Positions 26,081-34,002 of a stretch of DNA of 64,000 bases are shown here, piece by piece. The first letter of the stretch is position 1; the number at the start of each line of letters is the position of its first letter. A program made the translations under genes and the position numbers. Under the pieces are notes generated by a model, which saw only the letters and a list, made by a program, of their open reading frames with translations, was not told the origin of the DNA and did no database searches. Where the stretch lies: NCBI RefSeq assembly GCF_008973665.1, contig NZ_WACP01000008.1, forward strand, positions 75,752 to 139,751, given 5' to 3'. The DNA comes from Paenibacillus tengchongensis (GTDB lineage: Bacteria; Bacillota; Bacilli; Paenibacillales; Paenibacillaceae).

Positions 26081-26956
26081 TTGAGAAACGTAAAAGTAGC
26101 CGCGACGCAAATGAGCTGCTCCGGCAACATTGATGAGAATATCCGCAAGGCAGAGACACTGGTACGGGAAGCGGCCGCACAGGGCGCACAGATTATTCTG
26201 CTGCAGGAGCTGTTCGAGACCCCTTACTTCTGCCAGAAGGAGAAATCCGATTATTACAGCTATGCTACCGAGCTTGAGCAGAACAAGGCCGTGAACCACT
26301 TTAAGGAGATCGCCAAGGAACTGCAGGTAGTGCTGCCGATCAGCTTCTATGAGAAAAAGAACTACGCCCGCTACAACTCGCTCGCGGTGATCGACGCCGA
26401 CGGCACGGTGCTGGGCAAATACCGCAAGAGCCATATTCCGGACGGACCCGGCTATGAAGAGAAATTCTACTTCAATCCCGGAGATACCGGATTCAAGGTA
26501 TGGAACACCCGCTACGCCAAGATCGGCGTCGGCGTCTGCTGGGACCAGTGGTATCCGGAAGCGGCGCGTGTTATGAGCCTGATGGGCGCTGAGATTCTGT
26601 TCTACCCAACCGCGATTGGCTCGGAGCCGCAGGATGGCAGCATTGATTCCAAGGATCACTGGCAGACCTGCATGCTCGGCCATGCCGCGGCGAACCTGAT
26701 TCCGGTCGTAGCCTCCAACCGGATCGGCGAAGAGAGCGATGAAGAGTCGAGCATCAACTTCTACGGCTCCTCGTTCATCGCCGGACCGCAGGGCAACAAG
26801 ATTGTCGAAGCGGGACGCGACGAGCAGGCGGTGCTGGTCAGCGAATTCGACCTTGATGCCCTGGAAGTCGGCCGCATCGAGTGGGGCGTCTTCCGCGACC
26901 GCAGACCGGAACTGTATCGTCTGATCGCCTCCTATGACGGTGACCTCACGTTCTAA
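26081..26956 (+). CDS. aguB: N-carbamoylputrescine amidase
   Basis: 291 residues from TTG 26081, with AAGGAGG upstream. A carbon-nitrogen hydrolase (nitrilase superfamily) with the Glu-Lys-Cys triad in LLQELFETPYFCQ, YRKSHIPDGPGYEEKFYF and GVGVCWDQWYPEAAR. The close match to plant and bacterial AguB sequences and the pairing with aguA fix the substrate: N-carbamoylputrescine is hydrolysed to putrescine, CO2 and ammonia. Cytoplasmic. The operon ends at the terminator downstream. Confidence 0.95.
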   Translation: MRNVKVAATQMSCSGNIDENIRKAETLVREAAAQGAQIILLQELFETPYFCQKEKSDYYSYATELEQNKAVNHFKEIAKELQVVLPISFYEKKNYARYNSLAVIDADGTVLGKYRKSHIPDGPGYEEKFYFNPGDTGFKVWNTRYAKIGVGVCWDQWYPEAARVMSLMGAEILFYPTAIGSEPQDGSIDSKDHWQTCMLGHAAANLIPVVASNRIGEESDEESSINFYGSSFIAGPQGNKIVEAGRDEQAVLVSEFDLDALEVGRIEWGVFRDRRPELYRLIASYDGDLTF

Positions 26957-27006
26957 TCGTTCTATGCGGTAGAGCCTCTGAAACAAATCAGTAAATAAGC
27001 AGTGAA

Positions 27007-27039
27007 AGGCAGTCTCCAGAGCGGGGGCTGTCTTTTTTT
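27007..27039 (+). terminator. Terminator of the aguAB operon
   Basis: AGGCAGTCTCC pairs with GGGGGCTGTCT (several G-U pairs), followed by a seven-T run. Confidence 0.8.
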
Positions 27040-27171
27040 ATTGTAAATGTTACAAACCTTCGATAATTATGTTATATAACATGACACAATTGAGGAAATA
27101 TAATTGTCACTGTCGCTTTAATCTGATAAAATCTCTTTAAGTATTTTATAAAAAGGTAGGGGGATTGGAGA

Positions 27172-27990
27172 ATGGGGAACAGAAAGAAATGGGCTGTGTC
27201 AGCTATGTCGGCGATGCTGGTATTGGCACTGGTAGGCTGCGGGTCGAATAATAACAATGCATCCGGCAGCGAAGCGTCCGGTGAGACGATCAAATTCGCG
27301 ACTGACGCGAGCTACGCACCGATGGAGTACATGGATACCGACAAGGTCAAGGGCTTCGATATTGATTTCATTCAGGCGGTTATGGAAGAAGCGGGTCTGG
27401 ATTATACGGTGACCAACACCGGCTGGGATACGATGCTTACCAGTGTGCAACAGGGCTCGGAATATGATGCCGGCCTCTCATCTGTTTCAATTACCGACGA
27501 GCGTAAGGAAACTTACGATTACTCGATCCCTTATTTTGAATCTACCAATATGATTATGGTCAAGGAAGACAGCGATATTCAGAGCGCGCTTGATTTGAAA
27601 GATAAGAAGGTTGCCGTGCAAGGCGCGACGACGGCCGATGAGCTGATGAGCGGCATTATGGGCGTGGACAACGGGAACCTGAAGCGTTTTGACAGCAATG
27701 CAGTAGCATTAATGGAGCTGAACGGCGGCGGAGCCGACGCGGTGGTGGCCGACATTGCCATCGTCAACGAATACATCAAGAACAACCCGAAGGAGAAGCT
27801 GAAGGGCATTATCGATAAAGAGAATTTCGGTTCTGAATATTACGGCATCCTGTATCCGAAGGGCAGTGAGCTGAAAGCCAAGCTTGACCCGGCCATCAAG
27901 GCGGTCATCGAGAACGGAAAGTATGCGGAAATCTACAAAGAGTGGTTCGGCGAGGAGCCGGATACGGCAACCCTGCTGAGTGCGGAGTAA
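27172..27990 (+). CDS. Polar amino-acid ABC transporter, substrate-binding lipoprotein
   Basis: 272 residues. A lipoprotein signal ends at VLALVGCGS (lipidated Cys24). The SBP_bac_3 domain follows: IKFATDASYAPMEYMDTD, VKGFDIDFIQAVMEEAGL, AGLSSVSITDERKETYDYSIPYF, VAVQGATTADELMSG and a terminal IYKEWFGEEP. The family binds polar amino acids such as glutamine, cystine or arginine; the ligand cannot be told. First gene of a three-gene import operon. An internal hairpin with a U-tract follows, which probably lowers expression of the downstream membrane and ATPase genes relative to the binding protein. Confidence 0.93.
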   Translation: MGNRKKWAVSAMSAMLVLALVGCGSNNNNASGSEASGETIKFATDASYAPMEYMDTDKVKGFDIDFIQAVMEEAGLDYTVTNTGWDTMLTSVQQGSEYDAGLSSVSITDERKETYDYSIPYFESTNMIMVKEDSDIQSALDLKDKKVAVQGATTADELMSGIMGVDNGNLKRFDSNAVALMELNGGGADAVVADIAIVNEYIKNNPKEKLKGIIDKENFGSEYYGILYPKGSELKAKLDPAIKAVIENGKYAEIYKEWFGEEPDTATLLSAE

Positions 27991-28010
27991 GCAGCACGGA
28001 TGAACGCCCA

Positions 28011-28050
28011 AGCATGCGTAATGATAGCTATTGCGCATGCTTCTTTTTTT
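28011..28050 (+). terminator. Intra-operonic terminator/attenuator after the binding-protein gene
   Basis: AGCATGCGTAAT pairs with ATTGCGCATGCT (one G-U), followed by TCTTTTTTT. It lies between the binding-protein and permease genes of one operon. Confidence 0.8.
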
Positions 28051-28097
28051 GAAGAAGAACCAGAGAGAAGAGAAGCAGAAGAGAAGGGAAGAATGGT

Positions 28098-28745
28098 ATG
28101 GATTTCAGATTCGACATCATTGTTCATTATTTACCGGTATTGCTTAAAGGAACCTTGTTCACGATTGGCGTATCGATTGCCTCCATCCTGCTGGGATCGA
28201 TTCTGGGGCTGGGTCTCGGTCTTGGCAAAATGGCGCCGAAAGCCTATTTGCGCTGGCCGTTTCATTCGTATATCAACTTTTTCCGCGGCACTCCGCTCTA
28301 TGTGCAGATTCTGATCGTCCACTTCGGGCTGATTCCGCCGATTTACGGCAAGACCAATGCGCTGATTACCGCTTTTGTGGCGCTTTCGCTCAATTCTGCC
28401 GCATACTCCGCTGAAATCTTCCGCGCCGGCATTCAGTCCATCGACCCGGGTCAACGGGAGGCCGCCTTGTCACTGGGGATGACTAAAGGGCAGGCGATGC
28501 GGTTCGTCATTCTGCCGCAGGCCATCAAGCGGATGATTCCGGCCTTCGGCAATGAGTTTATCGTGCTGGTGAAGGATTCCTCGCTGCTGGCGCTGGTCGC
28601 CGCCCCGGAGATTATGTACTGGAGCAACACGATGAAAGGGCAGTACCTGCGGATCTGGGAGCCGTATTTGACTGCAGCCGTCATCTATTTCATCCTCACC
28701 TACTCGCTCAGCAAGCTGCTTAACTATATTGAACGGAGGGTGTAA
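28098..28745 (+). CDS. Polar amino-acid ABC transporter, permease
   Basis: 215 residues of the His/Glu/Gln/Arg permease type. About five membrane segments. The coupling loop (EAA motif) reads QREAALSLGMTKGQAMRFVILPQAIKRMIPAFGNE, and FFRGTPLYVQILIVHFG is the typical N-terminal signature. It forms a homodimeric channel for the neighbouring binding protein and ATPase. GGGAAG lies upstream of ATG 28098. Its stop is six bases before the ATPase start. Confidence 0.94.
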   Translation: MDFRFDIIVHYLPVLLKGTLFTIGVSIASILLGSILGLGLGLGKMAPKAYLRWPFHSYINFFRGTPLYVQILIVHFGLIPPIYGKTNALITAFVALSLNSAAYSAEIFRAGIQSIDPGQREAALSLGMTKGQAMRFVILPQAIKRMIPAFGNEFIVLVKDSSLLALVAAPEIMYWSNTMKGQYLRIWEPYLTAAVIYFILTYSLSKLLNYIERRV

Positions 28746-28751
28746 CCGCAT

Positions 28752-29483
28752 ATGGAGCCAATCATTACGGTCCGGAATTTACAGAAGTCGTTCGGCGCCC
28801 ATAAGGTGCTGACGGATATTAACGTGGACATTCACAGCCGTGAGGTGGTGGTGGTCATAGGGCCTTCGGGCTCGGGCAAGTCCACCTTTCTGCGCTGCCT
28901 CAATCTGCTGGAGCAGCCGCAGGAAGGCGAGATTAGGATCGAAGGCATTTCTTTGCTGTCGAAGGACACGAAGATTAACGATATACGCAAGGATGTAGGG
29001 ATGGTCTTTCAGCAATTCAACCTGTTTCCGCACAAAAAAGTAATCGAGAACATCATGCTCGCCCCTGTTCAGGTCCGCAAGTGGCCGGAGGAGCAGGCGC
29101 GCCGCAAAGCACTGGAGCTGCTGCAGAAGGTCGGGCTGAGCGAGAAGGCGGAGGCTTACCCGGCCTCCCTGTCCGGCGGACAGGCCCAGCGGGTGGCGAT
29201 TGCCCGGGCGCTGGCGATGGAGCCGAAGATCATGCTGTTCGATGAGCCGACCTCGGCCCTTGACCCGGAGATGGTCGGCGAGGTGCTGGCCGTCATGAAG
29301 GACCTGGCCCGTGAAGGGATGACCATGGTTGTGGTGACCCACGAGATGGGCTTTGCCCGCGAAGTCGGCGACCGGGTCATCTTCATGGAGCAGGGCCTGA
29401 TCGTCGAGGAAGGCAAGCCGGAGCAGCTCTTCGGCAGCCCGTCGCATGAGCGGACCCGGGAGTTCCTGTCCAAGGTGCTGTGA
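28752..29483 (+). CDS. Polar amino-acid ABC transporter, ATP-binding protein
   Basis: 243 residues. Walker [11 protein letters not shown]-loop [11 protein letters not shown], signature [16 protein letters not shown], Walker [15 protein letters not shown] and H-loop VVTHEM are all intact. The sequence is of the GlnQ/ArtP/TcyC type. It energises import by the permease and lipoprotein encoded upstream. Confidence 0.96.
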   Translation: MEPIITVRNLQKSFGAHKVLTDINVDIHSREVVVVIGPSGSGKSTFLRCLNLLEQPQEGEIRIEGISLLSKDTKINDIRKDVGMVFQQFNLFPHKKVIENIMLAPVQVRKWPEEQARRKALELLQKVGLSEKAEAYPASLSGGQAQRVAIARALAMEPKIMLFDEPTSALDPEMVGEVLAVMKDLAREGMTMVVVTHEMGFAREVGDRVIFMEQGLIVEEGKPEQLFGSPSHERTREFLSKVL

Positions 29484-29526
29484 GGCGGAGGAAGTTTGGA
29501 ACTGTAGGAGCGAATAGCGTTCGCCT

Positions 29527-29581
29527 TTGTCTCCGGATTTCATCCGCTAAGAGCGGGTTGAATTAAGAAATCTGGAGACAA
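29527..29581. repeat. Imperfect 15-bp-arm palindrome with nested hairpin
   Basis: TTGTCTCCGGATTTC pairs with GAAATCTGGAGACAA (one mismatch) around an inner CCGCT/AGCGG hairpin. No T-run follows, so it is not a standard terminator. It resembles a mobile intergenic palindrome. Confidence 0.6.
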
Positions 29582-29696
29582 CAGCGGCCGGAAGTCCAAA
29601 CATTCCCCGCAGTTACGAACCAATTCCATGTGAATTTCAGAATGATTCAACATATAGAATATTGCAACTGATTAGAGTATAGTAGATAGAGTAGCT

Positions 29697-29824
29697 AATG
29701 CCGGATGGACGAAACGTAAACGATCCGGGTTCATATAGCCGAATAGCGTCCGAACTGCCTGGTGGCATTGGGACGAATCATGTTGATGCAGAAACGGCTG
29801 CCGCCCTGACGGGCGGTGCCGTTT
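29697..29824 (+). promoter_or_regulatory. Structured leader with terminator upstream of terC (candidate metal-sensing element)
   Basis: By eye the leader folds as a closing stem AATGCC/GGCATT (29697-29702 with 29764-29769) enclosing a CCGGAT/ATCCGG hairpin (29701-29728) and a GTTC/GAAC hairpin (29729-29755). An intrinsic terminator follows: AAACGGCTGCCGCC with GGGCGGTGCCGTTT (29792-29824), then a pyrimidine tract. TerC genes are often preceded by the yybP-ykoY manganese riboswitch, but its conserved loops were not found here. Alternatively only the terminator is functional. Confidence 0.45.
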
Positions 29825-29861
29825 CCTTTCGTTTATTTATCAGTTGGAGGCGCATGGTCAG

Positions 29862-30608
29862 ATGGATTGGTTGAGCAGATTTATCGAGAGCATCAGCGAG
29901 AATTACGGGCACTTTTTTTCCTGGGGCGATATTGCGGCCACCTTGTCCGATCCGGTAAGCTGGGGAATTATCGGCAGTCTGGTGCTGCTGGAGGGCTTGC
30001 TCTCGGCGGACAATGCGCTGGTTCTGGCCGTGATGGTCAAGCATCTGCCGAAGGAGCAGCAGAAGAAGGCGCTGTTCTACGGCATCCTCGGTGCGTATAT
30101 CTTCCGGTTTCTGGCGATCGGGCTGGGGACGTATCTGATTAAGTTTACGCTGGTGAAGGTGCTGGGGGCGCTTTATCTTTTCTACATCGCCTACAACGGT
30201 TTGTTCAGACGCCATCCCGAAGCGGACTCGCATACGGAGGCCAAGGGCGCTTCCTTCTGGAAAACGGTGCTGATGGTCGAGCTGATGGATATCGCCTTCA
30301 GTATTGACAGTGTCATTGCTGCCTTCGGTTTAAGCGACAAGGTCTGGGTGCTGTTCCTCGGGGGCATCCTCGGCGTGCTGATGATGCGCGGGGTGGCGCA
30401 GGTCTTCCTCAAGCTAATCGGCAGATTCCCCGAGCTGGAGCAGGCCGCCTTTATCCTGATTGCGCTTATTGCGGGCAAAATGCTGGCCGGTGCTTTCGGC
30501 TACGAGCTGCCGCACGCCATCTTCTTTACGGTGCTGATTGCCGTATTCGCCGGAACGATGCTGTACAGCTCGGCGAAGCGCAAGAAAGAAGCGGACAGAC
30601 AAGCCTGA
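29862..30608 (+). CDS. TerC family integral membrane protein
   Basis: 248 residues from ATG 29862 (GGAGG upstream). Seven to eight membrane helices. Conserved acidic residues lie in LEGLLSADNALVLAVMV and VELMDIAFSIDSVIAAFGL, the TerC hallmarks thought to coordinate a metal. Bacillus relatives (YkoY, YceF/MeeF, MeeY) export manganese or metallate secreted enzymes; tellurite resistance is the historical name. A TelA-like gene lies downstream. The leader with terminator suggests ligand- or metal-controlled readthrough. Confidence 0.88.
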   Translation: MDWLSRFIESISENYGHFFSWGDIAATLSDPVSWGIIGSLVLLEGLLSADNALVLAVMVKHLPKEQQKKALFYGILGAYIFRFLAIGLGTYLIKFTLVKVLGALYLFYIAYNGLFRRHPEADSHTEAKGASFWKTVLMVELMDIAFSIDSVIAAFGLSDKVWVLFLGGILGVLMMRGVAQVFLKLIGRFPELEQAAFILIALIAGKMLAGAFGYELPHAIFFTVLIAVFAGTMLYSSAKRKKEADRQA

Positions 30609-30630
30609 CCGTTCATGTTTTTGTTTGCGG

Positions 30631-30655
30631 GCCGCCCCTTTGGGGCGGCTTTTCG
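30631..30655 (+). terminator. Terminator of terC
   Basis: GCCGCCCC pairs with GGGGCGGC across TTT, followed by TTTTCG. Confidence 0.9.
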
Positions 30656-30690
30656 TTTATTGGAAACGCAGGGGTCCAGAAACGGGTGAA

Positions 30691-30714
30691 CAACTTTTTG
30701 TGAAAATCCGCGTC
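30691..30714 (+). promoter_or_regulatory. Candidate ECF-sigma promoter of the TelA-like gene
   Basis: CAAC followed by TTTTT and, 16 bp from CAAC, CGTC. This is the pattern of envelope-stress ECF promoters (sigma-M/X/W type: AAC, T-run, CGTC). It lies ~140 bp upstream of the gene start. Confidence 0.55.
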
Positions 30715-30856
30715 ATAATATAAATAGAGAACTGTAGAGAAACGTAAGTTTGAATAGGAGCGCGTCTGTTAGGTACGCCGAAACCGGTTACGGTCCCTTC
30801 CCGCCGGGTTGTATGGTTCAGCGTTACGGCAGTCCGCAAATTACAGGAGGAGAAAC

Positions 30857-31864
30857 ATGTCCATGCAGGTAAGTGAGCTCAATCTGGAAGATGAACAGAG
30901 AGCGGCCGGCAATGCCAAGCTGTGGCTGGAGAGAAGCCTGCAGTCGGGCGGATCGGCACTTAAAGACTGGATGGAGGAGACTGTTAAGCCGGAGGCATCT
31001 GCGCAAGGGGCGGAGGTGCTCCTCGGACCGTTTGAGCATATTTCCGGTGAATTGCCGGAGCAGTGGGCTGAATTGCCCGAGTTGACGCTCAAGCTGCGCG
31101 CGGAATGCGGCATGCTGAGCCAAAGCCAGCATATCGGGCTGATGGGCCGGATTCTGCGCCGCAATCCGCTGAAGCACTATGTGAATGCCTACCATAGGGT
31201 GCGCTGCAGCATCGACGACACTGTGACTCAACTGCGTGAAGAACGCGAGAAGCTGGAGACGGGCGCTGTGGGAATCCGCCGGCTGAATGAGACCGTGCGC
31301 GAGGAGATCGGGCGTCTGGAGGCCGGAATCACCTTCGGCCGCAACCTGCTGCAAATCTGTGAGAACGAGCTGGCCAGACCCGATAGTCCGCTGCACAAGG
31401 ATGCTTTGGAGCATGAGTACGGCAAGACTGCGGCGCGGATTCAGGCGCTGGAGGAGCAAGCGGCCCTGCTCCGGCGGGTAAACGCTGCTGCGGAGCAAAT
31501 CGAAGCAGACGGAGAAAGGCTGCTTGATTCGGTTAACAACGTAATTGACAAAACCTCCGGCCTCGTCACCTTGTCCGCAATGATCGCCATGTCCCTGGCC
31601 GACCGGGAGCATGGTCATTGGGTACCTGAGGACGCAAGCGGTGCGGTCATAGAGAACGCACGGCTGCTGGCGGGGGCGCCCGAGCGGGCGGAGGCGCTGC
31701 TAGCCAAGCCTGCCGCCTCGCTGGAGGCGGCTAACCAGGCCATCAGCGAGCTGCTGGCGGCTATCGATGCCGCAGGCCGGTCTTGCTTCCAAATCCTCAC
31801 CGACCGCCGGAACAGCAAAGAAGAGATCGCCGGAATCTGCAGGGAGCTGGGCAGGCTGGGCTGA
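30857..31864 (+). CDS. TelA-like (toxic anion resistance family) helical protein
   Basis: 335 residues from ATG 30857, preceded by AGGAGGAG. Almost entirely helical with no membrane segment. The blocks MGRILRRNPLKHYVNAYHRVRCSIDDTV, EEIGRLEAGITFGRNLLQICENEL and the later helical bundle follow TelA/KlaA/YceH-type proteins, though divergent. Bacillus YceH is in an ECF-controlled stress operon with TerC/TerD relatives; here too TerC is adjacent and an ECF-type promoter precedes the gene. The molecular role is unsettled. The family call rests on overall pattern. Confidence 0.6.
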   Translation: MSMQVSELNLEDEQRAAGNAKLWLERSLQSGGSALKDWMEETVKPEASAQGAEVLLGPFEHISGELPEQWAELPELTLKLRAECGMLSQSQHIGLMGRILRRNPLKHYVNAYHRVRCSIDDTVTQLREEREKLETGAVGIRRLNETVREEIGRLEAGITFGRNLLQICENELARPDSPLHKDALEHEYGKTAARIQALEEQAALLRRVNAAAEQIEADGERLLDSVNNVIDKTSGLVTLSAMIAMSLADREHGHWVPEDASGAVIENARLLAGAPERAEALLAKPAASLEAANQAISELLAAIDAAGRSCFQILTDRRNSKEEIAGICRELGRLG

Positions 31865-31944
31865 ACCGGGTCATATCTGCAGCCTCTCTCTCATATATGT
31901 GGTCATAACAACTGACGGCATATCGGGAGGCGGGGGAGCGCGGG

Positions 31945-32082
31945 ATGATTGTCGGATGCCTGATCGCAGCGCTGATTATTGCCGCCAGCCTTGGCAGGGC
32001 TGAAGATCTTGCCGGGCTGGCTGAGCGGTCCAGCTGTGAAGAAGAACGGGTGCGTTCTAAGGTGCCCGTGGAGAGGGAATAG
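31945..32082 (+). CDS. Possible small membrane protein (45 aa)
   Basis: ATG 31945 to TAG 32082, with GGGGGAG ~8 bases upstream. It begins MIVGCLIAALIIAASLGRAEDL, a membrane helix, and ends with a charged tail. It lies 80 bp after the TelA-like gene. Short length leaves coding status uncertain. Confidence 0.4.
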   Translation: MIVGCLIAALIIAASLGRAEDLAGLAERSSCEEERVRSKVPVERE

Positions 32083-32211
32083 CCCATAAATTGACGATAC
32101 TCTGTGGTTCAAGCAATTAGCGGCGGTTTATTGGGTATAATAACCGGAATATACAAGGTTTATTATTCCTATAACAATCGCTGGGCATGAGGAGCGAAAG
32201 ACGGAGGTCAT

Positions 32212-33000
32212 ATGGAGAACGAGGCACTGCTGCAGGTAGAGAAATTAGCGCTAAAGAAACAGAAGATTTACCGGCAAAGCATCTTCCGTTATATTGCCAG
32301 AGCTATGCTGGCCAGCATGTTTATCGGCTTCGGGGTTATAGTGGCGTTCAAGACGGGCAATTTCTTCTATATGGAGCAGTCGCCGCTGACCTACCCGATG
32401 GCGGCCATTACTTTCGGCGCGGCGATTATCCTGATCTCCTATGGCGGGGGCGATCTTTTTACAGGGGATACTTTCTATTATTCCTATGCGGCCTTGCGGA
32501 AGAAGCTGCGGTGGCTTGAAGTGGTCAAAATGTGGGGTGTCAGCTACATCGGCAACATTCTCGGAGCATCGGCGTTTGCGCTGCTGATCTTCCTGACGGG
32601 TCTGTTCTATGACTCCAGCGTCAACGGGTTTCTGCTTAATGTAGTGGCCCACAAGATGGAGGCTCCCGCCATGGAGCTGTTCTTCCGGGCGATTCTCTGT
32701 AACTGGCTCGTATGTCTGGCCTTTTTCGTACCCATGTCCATGAAAGGCGACGGCGCTAAAATGTTCGCCATGATGCTGTTCGTCTTCTGCTTTTTTATCT
32801 CCGGCTATGAGCACAGTATCGCCAATATGTGTACCTTTGCCATCGCGCTGGTGCTGGATCATCCCGGTACGATCTCGTGGGGCGGGGTGGTGCACAATCT
32901 GGTGCCGGTGACCCTCGGCAATCTGATCGGCGGAGGCGTGCTAATGGGCGTCATGTATTACTATGTCAACAAGCCGTTCCTCGATGACGGGGAGCATTGA
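32212..33000 (+). CDS. Formate/nitrite transporter family channel
   Basis: 262 residues with six membrane segments. FNT features are clear: MLASMFIGFGVIVAFKTG, GGDLFTGDTFYYSYAAL (the re-entrant loop region), WGVSYIGNILGA, NWLVCLAFFVPMS, SGYEHSIANM (with the conserved gating His) and VPVTLGNLIGG. The family forms pentameric channels for formate, nitrite or hydrosulfide; the substrate is not decidable from context. Single gene with a terminator downstream. Confidence 0.9.
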   Translation: MENEALLQVEKLALKKQKIYRQSIFRYIARAMLASMFIGFGVIVAFKTGNFFYMEQSPLTYPMAAITFGAAIILISYGGGDLFTGDTFYYSYAALRKKLRWLEVVKMWGVSYIGNILGASAFALLIFLTGLFYDSSVNGFLLNVVAHKMEAPAMELFFRAILCNWLVCLAFFVPMSMKGDGAKMFAMMLFVFCFFISGYEHSIANMCTFAIALVLDHPGTISWGGVVHNLVPVTLGNLIGGGVLMGVMYYYVNKPFLDDGEH

Positions 33001-33052
33001 TCGTGTGTGCTCGGCCTGCGGCGGGCATGCCCGGAGCCGGGCCTACAGCTCT

Positions 33053-33085
33053 GCACCGCTTCCTCACGGAAGCGGTGTATTTTTC
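33053..33085 (+). terminator. Terminator of the formate/nitrite channel gene
   Basis: CACCGCTTC pairs with GAAGCGGTG, followed by TATTTTT. Confidence 0.88.
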
Positions 33086-33097
33086 GTTTAGGGTTAG

Positions 33098-33280
33098 TGG
33101 ATTTCCGCCACTTCAATCGTCCCCTTGTCCTGGTTAGCTGTAGTCTAGTTCGACAATCGCCACTTAATTGTTGGAGAAGTGATGACGGGAGCGTATTTTC
33201 GTCAAAATAGATGGCGGAAATCCATCTAAAGTCGAAGTATGGTACAGTGTGTGCGCAAATAAGCGGCGAAAATCCAACTG
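33098..33280. repeat. Intergenic repeats of the ATTTCCGCCA type
   Basis: TGGATTTCCGCCA (33098-33110) is repeated in inverse orientation at 33212-33224, and a related GGCGAAAATCCA occurs near 33265. AATCGCCACTTAAT inside the interval recurs at 58245-58258. The stretch has no gene. It looks like a family of dispersed non-coding repeats. Confidence 0.65.
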
Positions 33281-33373
33281 GCACCTTGGTTGCATTGAGG
33301 TCAGCTGACCGCTGTATAACTTAACGCTGCATATAACGTGTGAGCAGAAAGTGGAGATATACTTTACTGTAAT

Positions 33374-33402
33374 TAAAAATTGCCTTTGCGCGTGAAGGCT
33401 TT
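33374..33402 (-). terminator. Terminator of the rhodanese gene
   Basis: Minus-strand AAGCCTT pairs with AAGGCA across a GC-rich loop, followed by ATTTTT. Confidence 0.65.
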
Positions 33403-33430
33403 AGTCTGGCCTGGTCAGGAGACAGGCCCC

Positions 33431-33874
33431 TCAGCACATGCTCCAGTACAGCGGGGCGGCCTCGCGCAGCGTCCCTTCCAGGGCGCCGCCTTCCTTGCGC
33501 CAGTATTCAATGCCGCCGAGCATCTCCTTCACTGTATAGCCCCGGGCAGCTAGTCTGGCTGCCGCTTTAGTGGCGCCGTTGCAGGCGGGCCCCCAGCAGT
33601 ACAGCACCAGCACCGTGCCAGGCGCAAGCGCCTCCGGAAGGGTGGCGCTAAGCCGGCCCCCGGGCAGCGAGACTGCTCCGGGCAGATGCGCTTCTTCATA
33701 GGCGCGGGCATCGCGTACGTCGACAAGCAGGAAACCTGATAATCCTGCCTGCAGATCATAGGCGACATCGGCTACGTCGGTTTCATAAGCGCCTTTGGCT
33801 GCGAAATAGGCCGCCGCAGCGGCGGGTGCGGCAGCGGGCGTTGACAGAACTTGTGATTTGGGCTGGCTTTTCAT
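33431..33874 (-). CDS. Rhodanese-like domain protein
   Basis: 147 residues from ATG 33874, chosen for GGAGGAG nine bases upstream. After an Ala-rich N-terminus the rhodanese core runs from GFLLVDVRDARAYEEAHLPGAVSLPG to the active-site loop VLYCWGPACNGATKAAARLAARGY and the closing LGGIEYWRKEGG. The Cys in YCWG is the expected persulfide site. Sulfur transfer or a related cysteine-based reaction is likely. It is transcribed divergently from a LysR-type regulator, which probably controls it. Confidence 0.87.
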   Translation of the reverse strand: MKSQPKSQVLSTPAAAPAAAAAYFAAKGAYETDVADVAYDLQAGLSGFLLVDVRDARAYEEAHLPGAVSLPGGRLSATLPEALAPGTVLVLYCWGPACNGATKAAARLAARGYTVKEMLGGIEYWRKEGGALEGTLREAAPLYWSMC

Positions 33875-33968
33875 CGATACTCCTCCTTGGACGGGTGGGA
33901 ATGGATTCGGGTTGGTATCAGTATAAAACACCGGTATAATTATAGTTATCTATAGTTATTCATAATAA

Positions 33969-33987
33969 ATATCGAAATTTTTGATAT
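33969..33987. promoter_or_regulatory. Candidate LysR-type operator
   Basis: ATATCGAAATTTTTGATAT is a near-perfect palindrome containing T-N11-A, 15 bp before the LysR gene. Tandem ATAGTTAT words lie just to its left in the same divergent intergenic region. Confidence 0.5.
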
Positions 33988-34002
33988 TACGGGAGAGCGG
34001 AT

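Noticed and set aside
29697..29790. yybP-ykoY manganese riboswitch before terC
   Set aside because: Expected from gene family, but the conserved GGGGAGUAG-type loop and its partner loop were not found.
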